The notes under the pieces: generated by a model
What the model was told of the DNA's origin: nothing
The model's input: the letters and a program-made list of their open reading frames with translations, nothing else
Database searches by the model: none
Position numbers and translations under genes: made by a program
Source: Pseudothermotoga sp.
Lineage (GTDB): Bacteria; Thermotogota; Thermotogae; Thermotogales; DSM-5069
Reading direction: 5' to 3'
Length of the DNA stretch: 33,465 nucleotides
NCBI GenBank assembly: GCA_003510135.1
Contig: DOKY01000036.1
Coordinates: 80,631 to 114,095 of the forward strand
Part shown: positions 24,062 through 31,858 of the stretch, in pieces
Layout of the letters: each line of letters starts with the position of its first letter
Numbering within the stretch: the first letter of the stretch is position 1

Positions 24062-24117
24062 GGAGAACTTCTGTTCAGTTCAGGACATCATTGAACAAAA
24101 TTCATGCGGAGTTCTCC
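24062..24117. promoter_or_regulatory. Inverted repeats between the moxR and rlmN promoters
   Basis: GGAGAACT (24062-24069) and AGTTCTCC (24110-24117) are perfect inverted copies; a second pair, TGTTCA (24072-24077) and TGAACA (24092-24097), lies inside. Each outer arm lies 9-11 bases from a TATAAT, where an activator or repressor would sit. Confidence 0.5.
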
Positions 24118-24126
24118 TCTACGGTC

Positions 24127-24132
24127 TATAAT
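24127..24132 (+). promoter_or_regulatory. -10 element of rlmN
   Basis: Perfect TATAAT, 18 bases before the rlmN TTG start; no good -35. The transcript leader would be very short, with the GGGGTGAT ribosome site near its 5' end. Confidence 0.55.
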
Positions 24133-24150
24133 CGTTGTCGGGGTGATAAA

Positions 24151-25179
24151 TTGAACCTGCTCGAGATGAGTTATGAGGAAGTTGTGGATGCCGTCATCCA
24201 GATGGGTTTGGAAAAATACCGTGCAGACCAGTTGCTGGACTGGGTTTACAAAAAACGCGTCTTCACATTTGAAGGCATGACTAATCTTTCCAAGGAGCAC
24301 AGAGCTCTGTTCAGAGAGAAGTTCACTGTAAAGTTGCCTAGGTTGATCGAAAAGAGAGTGTCGAAGATAGATAAGACGACGAAATTCTTGTACGAACTCG
24401 AGGATGGTAACACCATCGAATCGGTGCTCCTGTTCCACGAAGGTTACGCCACCGCGTGCATCTCCACGCAGGTGGGCTGTCCCATAAAATGCGCCTTCTG
24501 CGCAACCGGCCAGAGTGGCTATGTCAGGAACCTGACCGTCGCCGAGATCGTCGGACAGGTGCTTGCGGTGGAGAACGATTCGGGCAGGAATATCAGAAAC
24601 GTCGTTTACATGGGCATGGGAGAACCATTCCTGAACTACGAGAACGTGGTGAAGAGCCTCAAGATTTTGATCCATCCGAAGATGAAAGATATGGGAGTGA
24701 GAAGAATCACTCTGAGCACGGTGGGAATACCGGACAGGATCGTCAAGTTCGCTGACGAAGGGCTGGACGTTCGACTGGCCATATCCTTACACGCTGCGAG
24801 CAACGAGAAACGTGACACAATAGTGCCCCTCAACAGAAAATACTCGATTGAAGAGGTGTTACAGGCTGCAAAAATTTATCAGGAAAAGACCAACAGGCGA
24901 ATCACGATCGAGTACATCCTCATAAGAGAGCTCAACGACTTTGACGAAGACGCTCGGAGGCTCGCAAAGCTTTTGAAGGATTTGAAGGTTTACGTGAACC
25001 TGATTCCCGTCAATCCCACAACTGCCGGTTTCGAAAGGCCGTCGCACTGGAAGATGGTCAGGTTCAAAGAGATTCTGCTCGAAAACGGTATCGAAGCGGA
25101 GCTCAGGCAAGAGAAAGGAGCGGACATAGAAGCGGCATGCGGTCAGCTCAGGCTGAGAGGAATACGAGTAAAGCCTTGA
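24151..25179 (+). CDS. rlmN: Dual-specificity 23S rRNA/tRNA adenine-C2 methyltransferase
   Basis: Radical SAM enzyme making m2A in 23S rRNA (A2503) and tRNA (A37). The 342-residue protein has the N-terminal helical domain (YRADQLLDWVYKKRV), the radical SAM motif CPIKCAFCATG, GMGEPFLNYENV, LAISLHAASNEKRD, and the C-terminal methyl-carrying and resolving cysteine region with AACGQLR. The TTG at 24151 is chosen because GGGGTGAT lies six bases upstream and MNLLEMSYEE is a normal family start; an upstream in-frame ATG at 24091 would put promoter and repeats inside the gene. It overlaps the PASTA gene by 43 bases. Confidence 0.96.
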   Translation: MNLLEMSYEEVVDAVIQMGLEKYRADQLLDWVYKKRVFTFEGMTNLSKEHRALFREKFTVKLPRLIEKRVSKIDKTTKFLYELEDGNTIESVLLFHEGYATACISTQVGCPIKCAFCATGQSGYVRNLTVAEIVGQVLAVENDSGRNIRNVVYMGMGEPFLNYENVVKSLKILIHPKMKDMGVRRITLSTVGIPDRIVKFADEGLDVRLAISLHAASNEKRDTIVPLNRKYSIEEVLQAAKIYQEKTNRRITIEYILIRELNDFDEDARRLAKLLKDLKVYVNLIPVNPTTAGFERPSHWKMVRFKEILLENGIEAELRQEKGADIEAACGQLRLRGIRVKP

Positions 25180-25658
25180 AAGGAATCTTCGGATTTATCC
25201 TTTTCTTTCTCATCGGTTCTTTGCTTGGGGTGTTCGTTTTTTTGATCTTTTTCTGGTTCAGGCCAGCTCAAATGATCGTTCCCGACGTGACGGGCGTGAG
25301 CGTTGATCGAGCGAAACAGATTCTCCAGAATGCCGGGCTCAAGGTGGGACAAATCCATGGCGAGGGCCTGGTCCAGTTCACCGTACCTCAGGAGAAGAGC
25401 AAGGTTCGAAAGGGCAGAGCGATAAACTTGTTCTGTGAAGAATCTCGCAGACTCGTCGTACCGAACCTGGTCGGGGCGCCGAGAGAAACGGCCGAAGCCA
25501 TTCTGCAAAGCATGGGCTTCAAGGTTAGAATAGTTCAAATGCCGTTCAAAGGTACAGACGGCAGGGTGATGGGCATTTATCCACCGGCTGGCACGGAACT
25601 GAAGAGGAATGAAGAGGTTTCGATCCTCATAGACGTGGGCGAACCGGGGAGGGATTGA
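25137..25658 (+). CDS. Membrane-anchored PASTA-domain protein without kinase
   Basis: The 173-residue protein has a short basic cytoplasmic tail, one membrane helix (residues 15-41) and two PASTA domains outside: residues 47-105 (VPDVTGVSVDRAKQILQNAG) and 106-170 (VPNLVGAPRETAEAILQSMG). PASTA domains bind muropeptides or beta-lactams in kinases such as PrkC and in penicillin-binding proteins. Here there is no kinase or transpeptidase part, although the gene sits between rlmN and rsgA, where Firmicutes keep prpC-prkC. The ATG at 25137 has only a weak ribosome site; a TTG at 25176, overlapping the rlmN stop, is the alternative and would leave only about two residues before the membrane helix. 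Function is likely wall sensing or binding, by inference. Confidence 0.88.
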   Translation: MRSAQAERNTSKALKGIFGFILFFLIGSLLGVFVFLIFFWFRPAQMIVPDVTGVSVDRAKQILQNAGLKVGQIHGEGLVQFTVPQEKSKVRKGRAINLFCEESRRLVVPNLVGAPRETAEAILQSMGFKVRIVQMPFKGTDGRVMGIYPPAGTELKRNEEVSILIDVGEPGRD

Positions 25659-25674
25659 CATCAGAAACAGAGGT

Positions 25675-26532
25675 GTGGTGGTCAAATTCATGTCGAACGC
25701 TTTGCTCGTTGAAGACATCAACACTAAAGAGAGAATCAGATGCGTTCTCAGAGGAAGATTCAGACTAACCGATCTCAAACCCGTTGTAGGAGACGTCGTT
25801 GAGTACGTGCGCGTGCACGATGTTGGTGTGGTTGAGTCCATACTGAAACGCAAGAACGAGTTGCCCAAACCCAGAATTGCGAACGTCGATCAGGTCGTGT
25901 GTGTCTACACGCTCCGCAGGCCCGAAGTTCCCCTTTTGATCCTCGACAAGCTTCTGGTGCTCGTCGAAGAGGCAAATTTGAACGCACTCATCGTCCTGAA
26001 CAAGATCGACCTGCTCACCGAAGAGGACGAGGAGAGGAAGAGAATCTTCCTCGAAACCTACTCGAAATTGTACCCTGTCGTGATGACGAGCGCCAAGACC
26101 CGTGAGGGTATAGACCAGCTCGTGCAACACTTCAAAGACAGGACCTCCGTTTTCGCTGGCCCTTCGGGTGTCGGAAAGAGCAGTCTGCTCAACGTGATCT
26201 GCCCGGGTGCGAACCTCAGGACTCAGGAAGTTTCTGAAAAACTCGAACGCGGAAGACACACAACCACGGCTGCCGAGCTGTTGCACCTTCCCTTTGGAGG
26301 GCTTGTTGCAGACACTCCGGGTTTTTCATTGATAGAGGTCAACCACATACGGCCAGACAGGCTGAAGTATTATTTCAAAGAGATCAGAGAACATGGAAAC
26401 TGCCTCTTCAAAGACTGTAACCACATCGACGAACCGGGATGCAAAATAAAGGAACTCGTTGAGGGGGGCATCATAGCGAGGAGCCGTTATGAAAACTATC
26501 TCGAGATTTACAAGGAAGTGAGTGAAAAATGA
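25675..26532 (+). CDS. rsgA: Ribosome small subunit-dependent GTPase RsgA
   Basis: Late 30S-maturation GTPase with circularly permuted motifs: an OB-fold (to about residue 65), then G4 NKID, TSAKT (G5-like), G1 GPSGVGKSS, the switch-like RGRHTTT, G3 DTPG, and the zinc-binding C-terminus with CLFKDCNHIDEPGC. The coordinates use the GTG at 25675, the first normal start codon in the frame, but it cuts off the first OB-fold strand (RGV) and has no proper ribosome site. Coding similarity to the T. maritima protein begins further up, at an ATT at 25654 or an ATC at 25660; GGGGAGG ends six bases before the ATC. It overlaps rpe by four bases. Confidence 0.94.
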   Translation: MVVKFMSNALLVEDINTKERIRCVLRGRFRLTDLKPVVGDVVEYVRVHDVGVVESILKRKNELPKPRIANVDQVVCVYTLRRPEVPLLILDKLLVLVEEANLNALIVLNKIDLLTEEDEERKRIFLETYSKLYPVVMTSAKTREGIDQLVQHFKDRTSVFAGPSGVGKSSLLNVICPGANLRTQEVSEKLERGRHTTTAAELLHLPFGGLVADTPGFSLIEVNHIRPDRLKYYFKEIREHGNCLFKDCNHIDEPGCKIKELVEGGIIARSRYENYLEIYKEVSEK

Positions 26533-27185
26533 GGTTGATCTCAGCTTCGATCCTTGCGTGTGATCTTTCAAGACTCGCTGAGGAGATCAGGAGAGTGCAA
26601 CCTTACATAGACATGGTGCACTTCGATGTGATGGACGGTGTGTTCGTGCCCAACATCACGTTCGGTTTGCCTCTGCTCGAGGCCGTGAAAACCTGCACGG
26701 ACTTGCCGATCGACGCGCACCTGATGATCATAGACGCGGACAAGTACGTGGAAAGGTTCGCTCAGGCTGGTGCATCGTGGATAGGCGTTCATTACGAAGC
26801 GTGCACACACCTTCACAGGACGATTCAAAAGATAAAGGAACATGGTGCGAAAGCTTATGCCGTTTTGAATCCCCACACCCCCGTCGAAGTTCTCACCGAC
26901 ATTCTGGTGGAACTCGACGCGGTGCTCTTGATGACCGTCAATCCAGGCTTTTCCGGCCAAAAGTTCATAGAATGGACAATCGAGAAGATCAAACGTCTGA
27001 AACGCATGATAAAGGAAAGGTCGCTCGATGTGAAGATCATGGTCGACGGTGGTGTGAATGAAGAAACGATGCAGAAGGTCGTCTGTGCCGGGGCGGAGAT
27101 ACTGGTCATGGGTTATGGCATATTCAAAAACCCCGATCCGGCTTCGGTGAGGAGGATGCTGGAGGGAATTGAATGCTCCTGTTAG
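26529..27185 (+). CDS. rpe: Ribulose-phosphate 3-epimerase
   Basis: Pentose-phosphate pathway TIM-barrel enzyme interconverting D-ribulose 5-phosphate and D-xylulose 5-phosphate. The 218-residue protein has SASILACD, the metal ligands in HFDVMDG and DAHLMI, GVHYEA, VNPGFSGQKF (phosphate loop) and the catalytic MVDGGVNEET. Length is standard. The ATG overlaps the rsgA stop (ATGA), and the 3' end overlaps rdgB by 13 bases. rsgA-rpe adjacency is conserved from Bacillus to Thermotogales. Confidence 0.97.
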   Translation: MRLISASILACDLSRLAEEIRRVQPYIDMVHFDVMDGVFVPNITFGLPLLEAVKTCTDLPIDAHLMIIDADKYVERFAQAGASWIGVHYEACTHLHRTIQKIKEHGAKAYAVLNPHTPVEVLTDILVELDAVLLMTVNPGFSGQKFIEWTIEKIKRLKRMIKERSLDVKIMVDGGVNEETMQKVVCAGAEILVMGYGIFKNPDPASVRRMLEGIECSC

Positions 27186-27757
27186 CGACGAGGAACAGCC
27201 ACAAGGTTGAAGAGATCAGAAGGTTCGTGCCAGAGAAAGTGAAGATAGTCACTCTCCAGGACGTCAATATCCATCAGGAAGCGGAAGAGAACGGCGAAAC
27301 GTTCATGGAGAACGCCATAAAAAAAGCTGTCTTTTACGCGCAGATCGCTGATCTTCCAACGATCGCCGACGATTCCGGTCTGGTGATAGATGCTCTTAGC
27401 GGTTTTCCTGGCGTTAAATCTGCAAGGTTCATGCCCGGCGCGAGTTACAGAGAAAAGATGCAGTTCATTTTGAAGATGCTCGAGGGCAAGACCGACAGAA
27501 CCGCACGCTTCGTTTGTGCGGCGACTTATTACGATCCGAAAGAAAAGCTTCTCATCTGTTCGGAAGGCGTTGTGGAGGGACACATAAGCGAAGAAATACG
27601 TGGAACCTTCGGCTTCGGGTACGATCCCATTTTCATACCCGAAGGTTTCCACAACACGTTCGGCGAACTCGACGAGGTGAAGCACACCATTAGTCACAGG
27701 TACAGAGCTTTTTCGAAACTTTTTTCGCTTCTGAGTGCTATAATTTTAGCCAAGTAA
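27173..27757 (+). CDS. rdgB: XTP/dITP diphosphatase (RdgB/HAM1 family)
   Basis: Sanitises the nucleotide pool by hydrolysing ITP, dITP and XTP to monophosphates, preventing incorporation of deaminated purines, a real hazard at high temperature. The 194-residue protein has TRNSHKVEEI (substrate phosphate binding), ENGETFMENA, DDSGLVIDALSGFPGVKSAR, GFGYDPIF and the closing SHRYRAFSKL. The ATG at 27173 has GGAGGG six bases upstream. The leuS promoter lies in its last codons. Confidence 0.95.
   Translation: MLLLATRNSHKVEEIRRFVPEKVKIVTLQDVNIHQEAEENGETFMENAIKKAVFYAQIADLPTIADDSGLVIDALSGFPGVKSARFMPGASYREKMQFILKMLEGKTDRTARFVCAATYYDPKEKLLICSEGVVEGHISEEIRGTFGFGYDPIFIPEGFHNTFGELDEVKHTISHRYRAFSKLFSLLSAIILAK
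27736..27744 (+). promoter_or_regulatory. Extended -10 promoter of leuS
   Basis: TGCTATAAT gives an extended -10 with perfect TATAAT (27739-27744), 27 bases before the leuS GTG. The -35 is poor. The site is in the last codons of rdgB. There is no room for a T-box leader. Confidence 0.5.
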
Positions 27758-27771
27758 CTGGAGGTGGTGCT

Positions 27772-30219
27772 GTGCCGAAGTACGAACCGAGCGAGATAGA
27801 ACCCAGGTGGCAGAAATACTGGGAAGAGAAGAAGTTCTTCAAGACGCCTCAGCGGAGCGAAAAGCCCAAATACTACATGCTGGTCATGTTCCCGTATCCT
27901 TCGGGAACTTTGCACGTCGGGCACGTGAAGAATTACGTGATCGGAGATGCGGTTGCCCGCTACAAACGTATGCGGGGATACAACGTACTGCATCCGTTCG
28001 GCTATGACGCTTTTGGGCTTCCCGCAGAGAACGCCGCCATAGAGAGAAAAATCCACCCCAGAGACTGGACGTTGAACAACATCAATATCATAAGAAAACA
28101 GATAAAGCGGCTTGGAATCAGTTACGACTGGGACAGGGAAGTGATCACCTGTCTTGAGCCATATTACAAATGGACAGAATGGATCTTCCTCAAGCTCTAC
28201 GAAGCGGGTTTAGCCTACAAGAAGAAGGCCGCGGTGAACTGGTGCCCCAGGTGCATGACCTCACTCGCGAACGAACAGGTGAAAGACGGAAAATGCGAGC
28301 GTTGCGGCGCGACTATAACGATAAAACACCTGGAGCAGTGGTTCTTCAAGATAACCGATTATGCGGAAAGGCTTTTGAAAGACCTCGACAAGCTCACGGG
28401 ATGGCCAGAACACGTCAAGACGATGCAGAAAAACTGGATCGGTGAGAGCAAAGGTGCCAAAGTGAAGTTCAGGGTCGACGGTCTCGACCTCGATATCGAG
28501 GTGTTCACGACCAGACCCGACACGCTGTGGGGCGTTACCTTTATGGCACTGGCGCCGGAATCTCCACTGGTTGAACAGATCGTTCTGCCCGAACTCAAAC
28601 ACGATCTCGAGCACTTCCTGGCCCGCGTGAGCAGACAGGACAGACACAGAAGAGGTTCACTTGAAGCTGAGAAAGAAGGCTTTTTCACTGGAAGGTACGC
28701 GATAAACCCTGTGAACGGTGAGAAAGTTCCAATCTATGTGGCGAACTACATACTCATGGAGTATGGCACGGGTGCAATCATGGGCGTGCCAGCACACGAT
28801 CAGAGGGACTACGAGTTCGCGAAGAAGTACAACATACCGATAAGACAGGTCATAGAACCCTCAGAACCTTTCGATGAAGACAAAGCTTACGACGGTCCGG
28901 GAGTCATGATAAACAGCGGTCCTTTGAGTGGAACGAGAGTTCCTGAGGGTATAGAGAAAGTCATCGACTGGCTCGAAGAGAATGGTCTGGGAACACGCTC
29001 TGTACAGTACAAGCTCAGAGACTGGCTCATATCGCGTCAGAGGTACTGGGGTGCGCCAATACCCATCGTGTACTGCGAGAAGTGTGGCATTGTGCCCGTG
29101 CCCGAGAAGGATCTTCCCGTGACGCTGCCCTACGACGTCGAATTCCTTCCAACGGGTCAATCCCCGCTGGCTCTGAAGGAAGAGTTCAAGAAGACAACCT
29201 GTCCGAGGTGTGGAGGGCCTGCAACACGCGAAGTGGACACAATGGACACCTTCGTCGACTCTTCCTGGTACTACCTGCGTTACGTTAATCCAGACCTCGA
29301 AGATGCCCCATTCAAGAAGGAGGACGTGGATTACTGGCTACCGGTCGACCAGTACGTTGGTGGGGTGGAGCACGCAATACTGCACCTGCTCTATTCGAGG
29401 TTCATAACGAAGGTTCTGCATGACCTCGGATATCTCAGCTTCGATGAACCCTTCACGAACCTCTTCACCCAGGGCATGATATACAAAGACGGTGCGAAGA
29501 TGAGCAAGAGCAAGGGAAACGTCGTCTCACCCGACGACATGATAGAGAAATACGGTGCCGACACGCTTAGGCTCTACATACTTTTCATGGGACCGCCAGA
29601 AAAGGATGCCGAATGGAGCGATGCGGGCATCGAAGGTGTGCACAGGTTCATCAAAAGGGCGTGGACCTTGATAGACAAGATTCTGTCTTTGGACGATCAA
29701 GGTTCTTCCGAGATGGGTCCCAGGGAAATAGAACTGAGAAGGAAACTACACTCTGCACTCTTGAAGATCACCCAGGACATGGAAGGCGGCTTCAAATTCA
29801 ATACGGCGATCAGTGGTCTGATGGAACTGGTGAACGACGCGTTGGATTATCTGCAGGAGGTTCCACAGGAGCGGTGGCACGTGCCGCTGTTGAAAGAATT
29901 CGCCGAAAAGTTCGTTTTGATGATCTCTCCCTTCGCCCCACACTTTGCAGAAGAGCTCTGGCACGCGATGGGTAAAACGACCTCCGTCATGGAAGAAAGT
30001 TGGCCTCAGTACGATCCGGAAGCTTTAAGGGTGGAAGAAGTGGAGATCGCGGTGCAGGTGAACGGTAAACTGAGAGACAGAATAAAGATTCCAGTAGATG
30101 CGACAAAACAGGAAGTACTGAAGTTAGCACTGGAGAGCGAAAAAATCAAAAAGTTTGTGAACGGTGCGCCTAGGGATGCCATATACGTTCCAAAGCGCCT
30201 TTTGAACATCATCGTCTGA
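27772..30219 (+). CDS. leuS: Leucyl-tRNA synthetase
   Basis: Class I synthetase charging tRNA-Leu. The 815-residue protein has the HIGH-type motif PSGTLHVGHVKNY (residues 43-55), a zinc-like CPRC...CERC pair (near 162-178), the CP1 editing domain with TTRPDTLWGVTFM and GTGAIMGVPAHDQRDYEFA, WLISRQRYWGAPIPIVYC, and KMSKSKGN (near residue 575) followed by the anticodon-binding domain. The start is the GTG at 27772 with GGAGGTG six bases upstream, giving PKYEPSEIEPRWQKYWE, the normal N-terminus. Confidence 0.98.
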   Translation: MPKYEPSEIEPRWQKYWEEKKFFKTPQRSEKPKYYMLVMFPYPSGTLHVGHVKNYVIGDAVARYKRMRGYNVLHPFGYDAFGLPAENAAIERKIHPRDWTLNNINIIRKQIKRLGISYDWDREVITCLEPYYKWTEWIFLKLYEAGLAYKKKAAVNWCPRCMTSLANEQVKDGKCERCGATITIKHLEQWFFKITDYAERLLKDLDKLTGWPEHVKTMQKNWIGESKGAKVKFRVDGLDLDIEVFTTRPDTLWGVTFMALAPESPLVEQIVLPELKHDLEHFLARVSRQDRHRRGSLEAEKEGFFTGRYAINPVNGEKVPIYVANYILMEYGTGAIMGVPAHDQRDYEFAKKYNIPIRQVIEPSEPFDEDKAYDGPGVMINSGPLSGTRVPEGIEKVIDWLEENGLGTRSVQYKLRDWLISRQRYWGAPIPIVYCEKCGIVPVPEKDLPVTLPYDVEFLPTGQSPLALKEEFKKTTCPRCGGPATREVDTMDTFVDSSWYYLRYVNPDLEDAPFKKEDVDYWLPVDQYVGGVEHAILHLLYSRFITKVLHDLGYLSFDEPFTNLFTQGMIYKDGAKMSKSKGNVVSPDDMIEKYGADTLRLYILFMGPPEKDAEWSDAGIEGVHRFIKRAWTLIDKILSLDDQGSSEMGPREIELRRKLHSALLKITQDMEGGFKFNTAISGLMELVNDALDYLQEVPQERWHVPLLKEFAEKFVLMISPFAPHFAEELWHAMGKTTSVMEESWPQYDPEALRVEEVEIAVQVNGKLRDRIKIPVDATKQEVLKLALESEKIKKFVNGAPRDAIYVPKRLLNIIV

Positions 30220-30241
30220 GCGCGGATCTGCACGCTTTTTT
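30220..30241 (+). terminator. Weak terminator-like hairpin after leuS
   Basis: An imperfect GC-rich hairpin (GCGCGGATCTGCACGC, 30220-30235) is followed by six T. The stem has mismatches, so at best it gives partial termination before the aminoacylase gene. Confidence 0.3.
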
Positions 30242-30257
30242 CATCGAGGTGTTGTCG

Positions 30258-31847
30258 ATGTACGACGTGCTCATCAAAAACGGAATGGTCGTGGACGGAA
30301 CCAACAGTCCATGGTTCTACGCAGATTTAGCCATTGAAGATGGAAAGATAGTCGAGATGGGAAAACTGAATCGAAGAAGAACGAAAGTTGTTATCGATGC
30401 AAAAGGTATGTTCGTCTGTCCGGGCTTCATCGATATACACAGCCATTCAGACTTCTCCTGTTTCGTCAATCCTTTCTGTGAAAGCAAGCTCAGGCAGGGT
30501 GTGACCACGGAGCTCGTTGGAAACTGTGGTTACTCTCTGGCACCCTTACTCAACAGCGCGCTTGAAGAGACGAAGAGTTATTACAGGGAGATGTACGGCG
30601 TCGAAGCAGGCTGGCAGAACGTCTCAGAGTATCTGGATGCACTTCAGCGCGCAAGGCCTGCCATAAACTATGCCATGCTCGTAGGACACGGAACGATCAG
30701 AAAGTCTGTCGTAGGCTACGAGAACAGAAGGCCGACAATCGAAGAGATGGGAAAAATGAAGAGTCTTGTCGCGCAGTCCTTGAGGCAAGGTGCCTTCGGT
30801 CTGAGCACAGGTTTGATCTATCCTCCAGGAAGCTTTGCAGAAACTGATGAAATAACAGAGCTCTGTAAAGTCGTCGCGAGATACAACGGCTTCTACGCCA
30901 CACACATGAGGAACGAGGGCGCAAGACTGATCGAATCCGTCGAGGAGACGATCGAGATAGGCAAAAGAAGCAAAGTCTCTGTTCAGATTTCCCACCACAA
31001 AGTCTGTGGTGAAAAGTATTTTGGTAAAGTGAAAGAGACTCTCAAAATGATAGAACAGGTTCGGAACGAAGGCTACGACGTCACCTGTGATGTGTATCCT
31101 TACACTGCAACGGCGACCGATCTCGACGCGATCTTACCGGATTGGGTGCACGAGAACGGTACTGACAAAATGCTGGAGAGACTGAGAGACCAAAAGATCA
31201 GGGAGAAGATAAAAAAACAGATCGATCCTATCCAGAAGGCGATGGGTGGTTATGACAGGATACACATCACCTACGTTGTGAGCGAGAAGAACAAGCCTTT
31301 CCAGGGAAAGAGCCTCGCCGAGATCGCCAGAGCACTCAACAAAGATCCACTGGAAACCGCTTTTGATCTCATCGTGGAAGAACGTGGTCGCGTTGGAATG
31401 ATGAGGTTCGCCATGGACGAGGAGGACGTCAAACTCGTCATCAAGAGCCCCTATTCGATGATAGGATCGGATGGCAGTGCGCTCTCGACAGAAGGTGTTC
31501 TTTCCCAGGGCCATCCCCACCCGAGAAACTTCGGCACCTTCGTCAGGGTTTTGGCCCGTTACGTGAGAGAGCTCAAGCTTTTGAGCGTTGAAGAGGCTGT
31601 CTGGAAGATGACGGGCTTTCCTGCGAGAAAGATCGGCCTTTTCGACAGGGGCATCCTGAGACCCAACATGGTGGCAGATATCGTCGTCTTCGATCTCGAT
31701 CGGGTTCAAGAGCTGGCAAGCTTTGAAGACCCCAAAAGATACCCGAAGGGCATCGCACACGTTCTTGTGAACGGTGTGGTTGTCGTACGCGATGAGCAGT
31801 TGACGGGTGAAAGACCCGGCAGGGCACTGAGAAAGTTCAACAGATGA
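30258..31847 (+). CDS. N-acyl-D-amino-acid deacylase-like amidohydrolase
   Basis: Member of the D-aminoacylase branch of the amidohydrolase superfamily, metal-dependent (beta/alpha)8 hydrolases that release D-amino acids or act on related amides. The 529-residue protein has the N-terminal beta-sandwich (DVLIKNGMVVDGTNSPWFYAD), metal site PGFIDIHSHSD, QGVTTELVGNCGYS with the bridging Cys typical of this branch, GAFGLSTGLIYPPG, THMRNEG, QISHHKVCG, and the catalytic Asp in IGSDGSALST. The ATG at 30258 has GAGGTG six bases upstream. It is coupled to a threonine aldolase (ATGA overlap or 11-base gap), pointing to amino acid breakdown; the natural substrate is unknown. Confidence 0.9.
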   Translation: MYDVLIKNGMVVDGTNSPWFYADLAIEDGKIVEMGKLNRRRTKVVIDAKGMFVCPGFIDIHSHSDFSCFVNPFCESKLRQGVTTELVGNCGYSLAPLLNSALEETKSYYREMYGVEAGWQNVSEYLDALQRARPAINYAMLVGHGTIRKSVVGYENRRPTIEEMGKMKSLVAQSLRQGAFGLSTGLIYPPGSFAETDEITELCKVVARYNGFYATHMRNEGARLIESVEETIEIGKRSKVSVQISHHKVCGEKYFGKVKETLKMIEQVRNEGYDVTCDVYPYTATATDLDAILPDWVHENGTDKMLERLRDQKIREKIKKQIDPIQKAMGGYDRIHITYVVSEKNKPFQGKSLAEIARALNKDPLETAFDLIVEERGRVGMMRFAMDEEDVKLVIKSPYSMIGSDGSALSTEGVLSQGHPHPRNFGTFVRVLARYVRELKLLSVEEAVWKMTGFPARKIGLFDRGILRPNMVADIVVFDLDRVQELASFEDPKRYPKGIAHVLVNGVVVVRDEQLTGERPGRALRKFNR

Positions 31848-31858
31848 GGAGTGATCCT

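Noticed and set aside
27745..27775. T-box or attenuator leader for leuS
   Set aside because: The promoter is within 30 bases of the start codon, leaving no room for one.
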